From positions 1 to 15,060 of the forward strand of contig CAJOQI010000160.1 in NCBI GenBank assembly GCA_905236895.1: a stretch of 15,060 bases of DNA, written 5' to 3'. The notes below the pieces were generated by a model that made no database searches, was not told the DNA's origin, and was given only the letters and a program-made list of their open reading frames with translations. The DNA comes from an uncultured Peptostreptococcaceae bacterium. Its GTDB lineage: Bacteria; Bacillota; Clostridia; Peptostreptococcales; Anaerovoracaceae. The first letter of the stretch is position 1; each line of letters begins with the position of its first letter. A program made the position numbers and the translations under genes. This document shows, in pieces, positions 1 through 6,689 of this stretch.

Positions 1-2
1 GT

Positions 3-1298
3 AGAATAGGTTTCCATACCCTGGGATGCAAGGTGAATCAATATGAGACTGAGGCTCTTAAGGAAAAATTCCTGGCCGAAGGTTTTTCCTTGGCTCAAGA
101 GGGTGAAGGAGCAGATGTTTATATTATAAATACATGTACCGTTACCAATCTGGCAGACAGAAAGTCCAGACAGTTTATCAGAAGGGCCATCAAGGAAAAC
201 CCGGATGCCCTTGTGGTAGCCACAGGCTGTTATGTTCAGGTAAAGCCTGAAGAGGCAGCGGAGATTCCCGGAGTGGATCTTATAGTGGGAATAAACGAAA
301 AATCTCGTATCCTGGAATATGTGGAAGAGGCTTTGATGACTAAAAGGGGCGTGACGGAAAAACATATTCTTTCCTACGACGAAATTCTGGAATACCGCTC
401 CGACGGAATAATCTCTGCCATGGAGGGTAAGTCCAGAGCCTTTATAAAAATAGAGGAGGGATGCAATAGATTCTGCAGCTATTGCATCATTCCCTTTGCC
501 AGAGGAAAGGTAAGGAGCAGAGATCCGGAAGAAATCATCCAAGAGGCAGAGACTCTAATCAAATCCGGATTCAAAGAAATCGTTTTAACGGGAATCAATA
601 CCGCTCTCTACGGAACGGATATAGGCATGGGAGGTATTGAGCCGCTGATAGCCATGATTAACGATCTGGAAGGGGACTTCAGAATAAGGCTTAGTTCCCT
701 GGAGCCTACGGTAATCGACGCGGAATATGTGAAAGACCTTCTGAAATACGAAAAGCTTTGTCACCACCTCCATCTTTCTCTTCAGAGCGGCTCCGACAAA
801 ATCCTAAGATCCATGAACAGAAGATATGGGAGAGATGAGTTTCTGGAAATAGTCAAGGTTGTTAGAGACTTTGATCCCTATTACGGGATTTCCAGCGACG
901 TAATCGTCGGCTTCCCTGGGGAGGATGAGAGAGACTTTGATGATAGCCTGGACCTTATAAGAAGGGCGGGAATCGACAGAGTCCACGGATTCAAATACTC
1001 CAAGAGATGGGGAACAAAGGCTGCGGAAATGCCCGATCAAATTCCCGACAAGGTAAAACAGGAGAGAGGTAAGGTCTTGTCCCGGGTTGGGGAAGAAGTT
1101 AGCAAAGCCAGGAAAGAAGCCATGGCAGGCATTGTGAGACCGGTGCTCTTTGAAGAAATGACTGCAAGGGGATTTGTTTCCGGTTATGCAGATAATTATG
1201 TTAGAGTATATGTAGAGGGGGACGAGAGCCTCCTGGGAAAAACAGTCGATGTAACCTTTGGCCCCATTATGAAGGACGGGGTTGAAGGGAAGCTATAG
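3..1298 (+). CDS. mtaB: tRNA (N6-threonylcarbamoyladenosine(37)-C2)-methylthiotransferase MtaB, 5'-truncated by window edge
   Basis: Radical-SAM methylthiotransferase that converts t6A37 to ms2t6A37 in tRNAs reading ANN codons (B. subtilis YqeV family). The frame is open from base 3 and begins RIGFHTLGCKVNQYE, the conserved family N-terminus, so the start codon lies just upstream of the window. The GTG at 33 is not a plausible start, because it would drop the first cluster-binding Cys. Counting from base 3, the N-terminal-domain cysteines are C9 (TLGC), C45 (INTCTVT) and C76 (ATGC). The radical-SAM CxxxCxxC is C154/C158/C161 (GCNRFCSYC). The last ~60 residues fit the TRAM RNA-binding domain. 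Visible length is 431 residues, close to full length for the family. It is followed after 36 bases by the HIT gene on the same strand, probably the same transcript. The order mtaB-rpsU-yqeY matches B. subtilis apart from the inserted HIT gene. Confidence 0.95.
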   Translation, partial: RIGFHTLGCKVNQYETEALKEKFLAEGFSLAQEGEGADVYIINTCTVTNLADRKSRQFIRRAIKENPDALVVATGCYVQVKPEEAAEIPGVDLIVGINEKSRILEYVEEALMTKRGVTEKHILSYDEILEYRSDGIISAMEGKSRAFIKIEEGCNRFCSYCIIPFARGKVRSRDPEEIIQEAETLIKSGFKEIVLTGINTALYGTDIGMGGIEPLIAMINDLEGDFRIRLSSLEPTVIDAEYVKDLLKYEKLCHHLHLSLQSGSDKILRSMNRRYGRDEFLEIVKVVRDFDPYYGISSDVIVGFPGEDERDFDDSLDLIRRAGIDRVHGFKYSKRWGTKAAEMPDQIPDKVKQERGKVLSRVGEEVSKARKEAMAGIVRPVLFEEMTARGFVSGYADNYVRVYVEGDESLLGKTVDVTFGPIMKDGVEGKL

Positions 1299-1334
1299 AT
1301 AATATAAAAGAGGATAATAAGAAAGGAGAAGAAT

Positions 1335-1676
1335 ATGTCGGACTGCATTTTTTGCAAAATAGCGGATCACGAAATACCCAGCAATGCGGTGTATGAAGAC
1401 GAGCATATGCTTTGTTTCCACGATCTGGAGCCCCAGGCTCCCATCCATGTGCTGGTGATTCCAAAGAAGCATATGGCATCCTTGGATGAAGTAAAAGAAG
1501 AGGACAAGGAGCTTATGGGGCATATTATGTTCAAGATTCACGAAATCGCTGCTGAACTGGGTCTTGAAAATGGCTATAGGGTTGTGATTAACACCGGGGA
1601 GGATGCTTTCCAGACGGTGAAGCACCTCCATTTCCACCTGCTTGGCAAGAGAAAGATGACCTGGCCACCGGGCTAA
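1335..1676 (+). CDS. HIT-family nucleotide hydrolase (HinT-like)
   Basis: Small histidine-triad protein of 113 residues, the usual size for HinT/PKCI-type purine nucleoside phosphoramidases that cleave AMP-lysine or related phosphoramidates. The sequence shows the N-terminal zinc-type pair C4/C7 (CIFCKI), the core strand HVLVIPKKH, and the triad H97-L-H99-F-H101-L-L followed by the family's C-terminal WPPG. H99 is the expected nucleophile. Two positions around the triad look atypical: AFQTV where GGQTV or GQSV is common, and LLGKR where LLGGR is common. The triad itself is intact, so activity is expected. The ATG is preceded by AAAGGAGAAG at good spacing. It lies between mtaB and rpsU, a placement seen in other Clostridia. 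Physiological substrate unknown. Confidence 0.93.
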   Translation: MSDCIFCKIADHEIPSNAVYEDEHMLCFHDLEPQAPIHVLVIPKKHMASLDEVKEEDKELMGHIMFKIHEIAAELGLENGYRVVINTGEDAFQTVKHLHFHLLGKRKMTWPPG

Positions 1677-1691
1677 AGGCAAATATAATGC

Positions 1692-1720
1692 TTGATTGAA
1701 AGGCGAAATGGCGGTATAAT
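1692..1720 (+). promoter_or_regulatory. Predicted sigma-A promoter for rpsU-yqeY
   Basis: A -35 TTGATT (1692-1697) and a perfect -10 TATAAT (1715-1720) are separated by exactly 17 bases. The expected start is near 1727, giving a leader of about 70 bases before rpsU. It sits in the only sizeable gap in the mtaB-yqeY run, so rpsU-yqeY can be transcribed apart from mtaB and the HIT gene. Inferred from consensus match and position. Confidence 0.7.
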
Positions 1721-1779
1721 ATCAACGCTGTCACGAAAGTTGCGGCAAAGACATTCGCTTTTAACATCTCAAGCAAGGC

Positions 1780-1789
1780 AGGAGGTGAT
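1780..1789 (+). promoter_or_regulatory. Extended Shine-Dalgarno of rpsU
   Basis: AGGAGGTGAT is a 10-base run complementary to the usual 3' end of bacterial 16S rRNA. It lies 6 bases before the rpsU ATG at 1796. It fixes this start codon and predicts very efficient initiation, as expected for a ribosomal protein gene. Confidence 0.85.
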
Positions 1790-1795
1790 ACAGAT

Positions 1796-1975
1796 ATGGC
1801 ACAGGTAATTGTTGGTGAAAACGAAAGCTTGGAAAGCGCTCTTAAGAGATTCAAGAGATCTTGCGCACGCGACGGCGTTATGGCCGAAGTGAGAAAGAGA
1901 GAGCACTATGAAAAGCCCAGCGTGAGACGTAAGAAAAAGTCTGAGGCTGCGAGAAAGAAAGCGAGAAAATACTAA
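1796..1975 (+). CDS. rpsU: 30S ribosomal protein S21
   Basis: Translation from ATG 1796 gives a 59-residue, strongly basic protein starting [20 protein letters not shown]. The C-terminal half carries the S21 pattern [17 protein letters not shown] and an Arg/Lys/Ala-rich tail. Length and pattern match Firmicute S21, which binds the 30S platform near the 16S 3' end and helps initiation. It has its own promoter (1692-1720) and a 10-base Shine-Dalgarno. Its TAA stop overlaps the yqeY ATG by one base (TAATG, 1973-1977), so yqeY translation is probably coupled. The order rpsU-yqeY is conserved across Firmicutes. Confidence 0.97.
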   Translation: MAQVIVGENESLESALKRFKRSCARDGVMAEVRKREHYEKPSVRRKKKSEAARKKARKY

Positions 1976-2421
1976 TGTCTCTCAAAGAACAGTTAATGGA
2001 AGATTTCAAACAGTCCATGAAGGACAAGGATGAAATCGCCAAGAACACAATTAATCTTGCCAGAGCTGCCATTAAGCAGTATGAGGTGGATAAGAGAGAA
2101 GAATTGGATGACGCCGGAATACAGTCCATCCTTCAGAAACAGGTGAAGATGAGAACTGATGCCTTGGATGATTTTGAAAAGGCAGGAAGACAGGATCTGA
2201 TCGATGCATATAAAGCTGAGATTGAGGTTCTGAAGAGATATCTTCCGGAGCAGCTGGACATGGAAGGAATTATGGCCATCGTCAGCGAAACAGCTGGTGA
2301 ACTGGGCATAACCGGCGGAAAAGAAAACATGGGTAAGCTGATGGGCCCTGTAATGGCCAAGATAAAAGGCCAGGCCGATGGCAATATGGTAAGAGAAGCG
2401 GTAACAGTCTTCTTAAGCTAA
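1975..2421 (+). CDS. yqeY: GatB/YqeY domain protein
   Basis: A 148-residue stand-alone YqeY protein, the usual length. YqeY resembles the C-terminal tRNA-binding tail of the GatB subunit of Glu/Asp-tRNA amidotransferase, but its own role is unsettled. Visible family signatures are the N-terminal helical [19 protein letters not shown], the mid-protein LKRYLPEQLD, and the C-terminal MGKLMGPVMAKIKGQADG. The ATG shares its A with the rpsU stop codon, and there is no separate strong Shine-Dalgarno, so it probably depends on translation of rpsU. The rho-independent terminator 33 bases after its stop ends this transcription unit. Confidence 0.95.
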   Translation: MSLKEQLMEDFKQSMKDKDEIAKNTINLARAAIKQYEVDKREELDDAGIQSILQKQVKMRTDALDDFEKAGRQDLIDAYKAEIEVLKRYLPEQLDMEGIMAIVSETAGELGITGGKENMGKLMGPVMAKIKGQADGNMVREAVTVFLS

Positions 2422-2453
2422 TGGTCGGATTAAGCTGCCCAAGGCGAAGGTCT

Positions 2454-2484
2454 AAAAAGCGAGCACTATTGTGCTCGCTTTTTT
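2454..2484 (+). terminator. Rho-independent terminator after yqeY
   Basis: A perfect inverted repeat of AAAAAGCGAGCAC (2454-2466) and GTGCTCGCTTTTT (2471-2483) has a 4-base loop TATT, and a sixth T follows at 2484. The GC-rich 8-bp core plus U-run is a strong intrinsic terminator for the rpsU-yqeY transcript. The A-run on the left arm means it could also act in the opposite direction. Confidence 0.93.
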
Positions 2485-2559
2485 CTCCTTTAATCTTAAA
2501 CATTCCAACCTTCATTTTTTATCTAATCTAAACTTATTTTTCCAGCATAGCCAGTATAG

Positions 2560-2571
2560 TAAACCGGTTTA
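2560..2571. promoter_or_regulatory. Putative LacI-type operator
   Basis: TAAACCGGTTTA is a perfect 12-bp palindrome with a central CG, the layout typical of LacI/GalR-family operators of sugar genes. It directly abuts the possible -10 TATAGT, so a bound repressor would cover the transcription start. No LacI-family gene is in the window. No second copy was noticed elsewhere in the window. Confidence 0.45.
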
Positions 2572-2626
2572 TATTCGCATATGATTTTTAGAGGTGAAAG
2601 GATAAACCTGAGGTATAAAAAGACCT

Positions 2627-2665
2627 TCTCTCATGGCAGGTGGGAGAGGTACGCCGATTCCTCTC
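2627..2665 (+). promoter_or_regulatory. Possible alternative-pairing leader RNA upstream of the epimerase
   Basis: GAGAGG (2644-2649) can pair either with the upstream TCTCTC (2627-2632, one G-U pair) or with the downstream CCTCTC (2660-2665, 6 bp, 10-base loop). The two hairpins are mutually exclusive. No U-run follows the second hairpin directly, and I recognise no known riboswitch class. Arms this short can occur by chance, so this is only a candidate. Confidence 0.25.
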
Positions 2666-2737
2666 ATCTTTCAAAAAGAACCGAGGTGGATTATAATTGA
2701 TTTATACAATTATGGAATTAAAAAAAATGGAGTTGCT

Positions 2738-3949
2738 ATGGACCAATTAAGATTCAAGGAAGCTCACCGGTGGGTGAAGGACGAACTGGAAAGAAGCGCT
2801 AACTTCTGGCTTAAATACGGCTGGGATAAGGAGAACGGAGGAGTCTATACCTGCCTTGACAGGGAAGGAAAGATATACTCCACGGATAAGAGCGTGTGGA
2901 TGCAGGGAAGATGCGGCTGGACCTACGCTTACCTCTGCACCGTTTACGGAGTGAGGGAGGACTGGCTCAACTTCAGCAAAAGCTGTATTGACTTCTTGGA
3001 GGACCACTGCGTCAACCATGATGCAGGAGGGAGACTATACTTCACTGTAACCGGAGAGGGCAAACCTTTGAGACAGAGAAGGTATATGTTTTCAGAAAAC
3101 TTCTATGTCATGGCAAATGCGGAATACTATTACAATACAGGAAATAAGGAGCATCTTGAAATGGCGAGAAAGGCCTATGACTTCACCTGGAAGGTAATGA
3201 GAGGCGAAATGAAGGATCCTGTTAATATGCCTCCAAAAGTTGAGCCAGAAACCAGAAGAAGTAGATCCGTTGGATGGCTTATGATCTATCTTAATGTAAC
3301 AAATATAATGCTTAGGTGCGATCCTGATAATAGAGAACTATATTTGGAGAGGGGAAGAATTTGTTCTGAAGAAATTATTAAATATCATTATAAACCGGAT
3401 TTGAAGTGTTTACTTGGAATCGTTGCGGAGGACGGTTCTCCTCAATTTGAGTTTTCGGCAGGACGGTCAATAAGTCCCGGAGATGGAGTTGAGGGTAGTT
3501 GGTTTTTGGCTGAATATGCCAATGAGGTTGGCGACAAAGAGCTTCATCATAATGCTGCAAATATTCTGTTGGATGCATTGGCCGCAGGTTGGGATGAGGA
3601 ATACGAAGGGCTTCTGTATTATATAGATTATCTGGGAAAACCACCTGAATTATATGAGCATGATATGAAACTTTGGTGGCCTCATACGGAAATGATTATA
3701 TCGACCTTGATGTTTTACAGGGACAACAAAGAAGAAGTCTATTTAGATTGGTTCTATAAAGCATACGAATACTGCAAAAGGTTTTTTGCAGATCCGGAAT
3801 ACGGGGAATGGTATGGTTATCTTAGGCGAGATGGAGAGCCTACTGAGCCTCCATGCAAGGGGCAAACCTATAAAGGCCCTTTCCACGTTCCAAGGTGTTT
3901 GATAATGGCAGACATTCTTATGAATGAAATTGAAACCAAAAGCATTTAA
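2738..3949 (+). CDS. N-acylglucosamine 2-epimerase (AGE) family protein with H-to-D change at a catalytic position
   Basis: Belongs to the (alpha/alpha)6-barrel AGE/renin-binding-protein family, which interconverts N-acetylglucosamine and N-acetylmannosamine or free sugars such as mannose. From ATG 2738 (GGAG 6 bases upstream) it has 403 residues, the normal length, and opens with the family pattern FWLKYGWDKENGGVYTCLD. Motifs include R58 (WMQGR), YMFSENFYVMANAEYYY, E318 (WWPHTE) and H383 (KGPFHVPR). These align with R57, E308 and H372 of the Anabaena enzyme. At the position of that enzyme's H239 (family PGHxxE) this protein has D249 (SPGDGVEGSW), so activity or substrate may differ. Codon use shifts near 3240 (Phe TTC 7/8 before, TTT 6/8 after). 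The gene runs convergently toward nagA with 19 bases between stop codons and no visible terminator. Sugar substrate not decidable from sequence. Confidence 0.88.
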   Translation: MDQLRFKEAHRWVKDELERSANFWLKYGWDKENGGVYTCLDREGKIYSTDKSVWMQGRCGWTYAYLCTVYGVREDWLNFSKSCIDFLEDHCVNHDAGGRLYFTVTGEGKPLRQRRYMFSENFYVMANAEYYYNTGNKEHLEMARKAYDFTWKVMRGEMKDPVNMPPKVEPETRRSRSVGWLMIYLNVTNIMLRCDPDNRELYLERGRICSEEIIKYHYKPDLKCLLGIVAEDGSPQFEFSAGRSISPGDGVEGSWFLAEYANEVGDKELHHNAANILLDALAAGWDEEYEGLLYYIDYLGKPPELYEHDMKLWWPHTEMIISTLMFYRDNKEEVYLDWFYKAYEYCKRFFADPEYGEWYGYLRRDGEPTEPPCKGQTYKGPFHVPRCLIMADILMNEIETKSI

Positions 3950-3968
3950 CTGGAATCTGATAAGTTAA

Positions 3969-5117
3969 TTAGGGATGTGAAATTGGCTCGCCGTCAATGA
4001 ATACCTGAACCACATTTAATTCTTTATCCAATAACACCAGGTCCGCAGCCTTACCAATGGCTATGGATCCTATTTTGTTTTCAACTCCTATGGACTTGGC
4101 CGGGGTGATGGTTGCTGCTGTAATGGCATCTTCCAGAGGAACTCCATAGGAAATCGCTCGTCTCATGCCTTCCATCAGACTGATGGAGGAGCCTGCAATG
4201 GTGGTGGTTCCGGACATATATGCTTTGCCATCAGCCATGGTGATCATTTGTCCACCCAATTCATATTCCCCGTCGGGCATTCCTGCGCAGCGGAGGGAAT
4301 CGGAAATAAGGACCAGCCTGTTACCAAAGGTCTTTGCTGTCATTCTAATAACCGAAGGATCGATATGGAAGCCGTCGGTTATCAGCTCAACAAAGGCACC
4401 ACTGTCAAAAGCCGCTCCGATTACCCCCGGAGCTCTATGACCCAGGGCGGGCATGGCATTGTAGAGGTGGGTGGCATGATTGGCACCTGCATCAAAGGCG
4501 GCCATGGCAGTTTCGTAATCCGCCATGGTATGACCTATGGATATGGCCACATTATGGCCTACTTCTTTAATGAAGTTCATGGATCCGGGCAGCTCCGGGG
4601 CAAGGGTAATCAGCTTGATTAAATTACCGGAAGCTTCCTGCAATCTATTAAAAAAATCAACATCGGGATCAGCCAGATTGTCGGGGTTCTGGGCTCCGCA
4701 TTTTTCTTTGGAAACAAAGGGTCCTTCCATATGGATTCCGACCACCTTGGAAGAAAGAAGAGAATCCTTTGATCTTAAATCCTCGTAGTCACGAATAGCC
4801 TCGACGGCCTTTTTAAGTTCATGTTCCTTAAGGGTCATTGTGGTGGGGCACCATGAGGTAACTCCGTTTTCTGCATAGTAGGAACCCATGGTCTTAAGTC
4901 CATCCAAGTCTCCGTCACTGGCATCATGGTTCATGGCCCCGTGGGTATGAACGTCGATTAGACCGGGAATGAGATAAGCTCCACAAGCATCCAAAACCGC
5001 TTCTTTGGATTCATCCAAATCAAGGCCGATTTTCTCAATCGTCTGTCCGAACTCAATATTTCCTTCTCTGAATTCTCCCTCTATAAATAGCTTGCAATTT
5101 TTGATTATCATATCCAT
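3969..5117 (-). CDS. nagA: N-acetylglucosamine-6-phosphate deacetylase
   Basis: Amidohydrolase-fold enzyme that hydrolyses GlcNAc-6-phosphate to glucosamine-6-phosphate and acetate, in the cytoplasm. At 382 residues it is of normal length. Visible features are PGLIDVHTHG (H57, H59), the metal ligand E131 in HMEGPF, H196 in SIGHT, H217 in ATHLYNAM, the substrate-contact segment LGHRAPGVIG, TDGFH, and the catalytic Asp D273 in LISDSLRCAGMPDG, followed by SGTTTIAGS. All key residues are present, so an active enzyme is expected. The start is slightly uncertain: GGAG lies only 3 bases before the first ATG (5117) but 9 bases before the second (M3, 5111), so initiation at 5111 is possible. It is downstream of the ROK-like kinase on the same strand (71-base gap), presumably one operon. 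No terminator is seen after its stop. Confidence 0.95.
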   Translation of the reverse strand: MDMIIKNCKLFIEGEFREGNIEFGQTIEKIGLDLDESKEAVLDACGAYLIPGLIDVHTHGAMNHDASDGDLDGLKTMGSYYAENGVTSWCPTTMTLKEHELKKAVEAIRDYEDLRSKDSLLSSKVVGIHMEGPFVSKEKCGAQNPDNLADPDVDFFNRLQEASGNLIKLITLAPELPGSMNFIKEVGHNVAISIGHTMADYETAMAAFDAGANHATHLYNAMPALGHRAPGVIGAAFDSGAFVELITDGFHIDPSVIRMTAKTFGNRLVLISDSLRCAGMPDGEYELGGQMITMADGKAYMSGTTTIAGSSISLMEGMRRAISYGVPLEDAITAATITPAKSIGVENKIGSIAIGKAADLVLLDKELNVVQVFIDGEPISHP

Positions 5118-5135
5118 TATCTCCGGTTATAATTG

Positions 5136-5162
5136 TGGCCTGCCAACAACTAAGACAGGCCA
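5136..5162 (-). other. Intergenic hairpin between the kinase and nagA
   Basis: TGGCCTG (5136-5142) and CAGGCCA (5156-5162) form a 7-bp inverted repeat with a 13-base loop, in the 71-base gap of the minus-strand operon. No T-run follows it in the direction of transcription, so it is not a standard terminator. It could be an mRNA-stability or processing element, or a protein site. Confidence 0.45.
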
Positions 5163-5188
5163 TCCCATTTAGTCTATATCAATAGGCA

Positions 5189-6574
5189 TTATTCTATTGC
5201 AGGTAGGGTTGCCGCTGTTGCGGACTGACCCACTCTTCTAAACATTTCGTCCGGAAGGGCAGGGAAAAGTCCTCCTGCAACATGGGGATATTCATCCTCC
5301 AGAACCTTCTTGCATGTAGAAAGTATCAAATCGCCTCCCTTTCCGCTCATTACTCTCCCCAGAAGAAGAACGTGCTTCATTCCGTAGAGGGAATGATAGA
5401 AGGGAAGGGTGTGACCAAGGTAAACGCCGATATTCTCGTAAACGGAAATGGCTGCAGGATCGTCCTTTTCCATAAGGCCCTGAACTACCTTAAGCTTTTC
5501 CGCAGGGGAAAGGCTTTCTTCCAATTCTATACCGGCTCTTGGAGCCAGCTTGATGACGGAATCTTGGGAGAAGTATTTTACTCCGCATCCTATATCTCCG
5601 CTCCATTCATCCACCATGGCTTCTGGACTGCAGTCCACGGGAACAAAGGCAAGTTCGTTTAGCCATCCCGTTATGCAGCCATCCTTATCAACAAAGCCTG
5701 CGGCCTCGCTGGTTCCCATGGCTATGCCAAGAACATTGTTTTCTCCAATGCTCAGTTTCCCCGCCAGGGCGGAAACGTCTCCATCGTTTGCAACGGCAAA
5801 AGGCACATTACCAAAGGTATCGGTGATTGCGCGAATATAGATATTCTTAACATCCTCGTCCCAAGGACCTTCTGGAACCTTTAGGAAGAGGGATGATCTC
5901 ATATTCCTGTTGTTTATAAAGATTCCCGCACTGGAAACTCCAACCGCATCAACTCTTGGAAGATGAGAAGCTGCTGTTTTAAGAGCTTCAACTATTCCTT
6001 CGTAATGATATGAAGGGTCTGTATTGGTCTTGGGGAACCAAACTACCTCTTCGTCATAGACCGTTTCTCCGTCGATACAGGCTGAAACCTTTCGGTCGCT
6101 TCCTCCTGCATCAAAGCCTATGCGGCAGCCTTCCTTGTGACCGCCGATTTGCTTGGGAGAATCCTTTGCTTCTGGAACTTCCTCGCAGAAAATCACCTCA
6201 AATGGATGCTCAAAAATATGAGCCATGAAGTGGAAGTCAAAATCCCTTGATCCACCATTTGAATAGGCAGAGGAGAGATAATCATAGATATCCTCACTGC
6301 CTGATACATAGATTCTGAAGCCTCCCTTCATCCAGAGAAGGGTTTTAACAAGACGGTCCACATAATAATTGTCTGCGTCCTTCATTTCAGGAGTTCCGTG
6401 CACCTTGGTTTTTATTGAAGCGATTTGGCCGTCGGCTCTTTCCACCGCAATCCCTATTTCCTTGCCCTCCTTTGCTGAATCAAGGAAGGACTTTTGGTAG
6501 AGTCCCAGAGGGATGAATTTCGGATCCAGAGAAGGGGTGTTCTTCAAATTTATTTCGATACCATAGAGTCTCAT
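5189..6574 (-). CDS. ROK-like sugar kinase (ASKHA superfamily) with N-terminal extension
   Basis: The C-terminal ~310 residues of this 461-residue protein have the actin-like kinase layout: phosphate-1 loop GFDAGGSDRK (153-162), SSAGI (214-218), NDGD with the likely catalytic D264 (263-266), and phosphate-2 loop GIAMGTSEA (283-291). These match ROK-family proteins. The usual ROK zinc motif CxCGxxGC is not seen; the corresponding region reads EWSGDIGCGVKYF. About 150 residues precede the kinase core, including DNYYVDRLVKTLLWMKGGFRIYV's central part, a conserved-looking pattern I recall from long ROK-like proteins of anaerobes. Start ATG 6574 has AAGGAAG just upstream. Being the first gene of an operon with nagA, it most plausibly phosphorylates N-acetylglucosamine, N-acetylmannosamine or a related amino sugar. 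Substrate is inferred from context only. Confidence 0.8.
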   Translation of the reverse strand: MRLYGIEINLKNTPSLDPKFIPLGLYQKSFLDSAKEGKEIGIAVERADGQIASIKTKVHGTPEMKDADNYYVDRLVKTLLWMKGGFRIYVSGSEDIYDYLSSAYSNGGSRDFDFHFMAHIFEHPFEVIFCEEVPEAKDSPKQIGGHKEGCRIGFDAGGSDRKVSACIDGETVYDEEVVWFPKTNTDPSYHYEGIVEALKTAASHLPRVDAVGVSSAGIFINNRNMRSSLFLKVPEGPWDEDVKNIYIRAITDTFGNVPFAVANDGDVSALAGKLSIGENNVLGIAMGTSEAAGFVDKDGCITGWLNELAFVPVDCSPEAMVDEWSGDIGCGVKYFSQDSVIKLAPRAGIELEESLSPAEKLKVVQGLMEKDDPAAISVYENIGVYLGHTLPFYHSLYGMKHVLLLGRVMSGKGGDLILSTCKKVLEDEYPHVAGGLFPALPDEMFRRVGQSATAATLPAIE

Positions 6575-6611
6575 TTAATGGCTTCCTTTCCAAATGATAC
6601 TTAGGGTAGTC

Positions 6612-6631
6612 TTAACTATCGTACAAGTTAA
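6612..6631. promoter_or_regulatory. Dyad in the divergent intergenic region, possible operator for the kinase-nagA operon
   Basis: TTAACT (6612-6617) and AGTTAA (6626-6631) form a 6-bp inverted repeat with an 8-base spacer. It begins at the edge of the predicted minus-strand -10 and covers the expected transcription start, a position suited to repression. The sequence differs from the palindrome at 2560-2571, so a different regulator is implied if real. Confidence 0.35.
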
Positions 6632-6660
6632 TTATATACCCGTGTCACATCTTGGAGCAA
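6631..6660 (-). promoter_or_regulatory. Predicted promoter of the kinase-nagA operon
   Basis: Read on the minus strand, -35 TTGCTC (6660-6655) and a perfect -10 TATAAT (6636-6631) are separated by 18 bases. The expected start is near 6625, leaving a leader of about 50 bases before the kinase ATG at 6574. It is back to back with the plus-strand promoter at 6661-6689. Confidence 0.55.
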
Positions 6661-6689
6661 TTGAAAAAAAGGGCTATAAGAGGTAAAAT
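6661..6689 (+). promoter_or_regulatory. Predicted promoter of the ABC transporter operon
   Basis: -35 TTGAAA (6661-6666) and -10 TAAAAT (6684-6689) have a 17-base spacer. The start would be near 6696, about 30 bases before the ATPase ATG. It directly adjoins the -35 of the divergent kinase promoter, so the two polymerases would compete for the site. Confidence 0.6.

Larger units (their letters stand above)
2422..2737. other. Intergenic region between yqeY and the epimerase gene
   Basis: This 316-base gap holds the yqeY terminator (2454-2484), an AT-rich stretch with no convincing gene (2485-2550), a CG-centred 12-bp palindrome (2560-2571), and a purine-rich leader with short competing inverted repeats (2627-2665). 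A possible -10 TATAGT (2555-2560) abuts the palindrome, but I see no good -35 for it. The open frame from 2633 into the epimerase (35 residues before M at 2738) does not resemble the family and is treated as leader. Confidence 0.6.

Noticed and set aside
33..35. GTG at 33 as the mtaB start codon
   Set aside because: The frame is open to base 3 and encodes the conserved HTLGCKV with the first cluster Cys, so the gene starts upstream of the window.
2671..2692. T-box-like string ACCGAGGTGGA upstream of the epimerase
   Set aside because: It resembles only part of the T-box consensus, no stem I or specifier loop or terminator/antiterminator is seen, and the downstream gene is not an amino-acid gene.
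2633..2737. N-terminal 35-residue extension of the epimerase from ATG 2633
   Set aside because: It does not resemble the family, lacks a ribosome-binding site, and M at 2738 gives the normal 403-residue protein.
4165..4788. Plus-strand open frames inside nagA
   Set aside because: They are antisense shadows of a gene with all catalytic motifs intact, have no ribosome-binding sites, and show no recognisable protein pattern.
5136..5162. Intergenic hairpin as a terminator for the kinase gene
   Set aside because: No T-run follows the stem on the minus strand, and nagA follows directly on the same strand.
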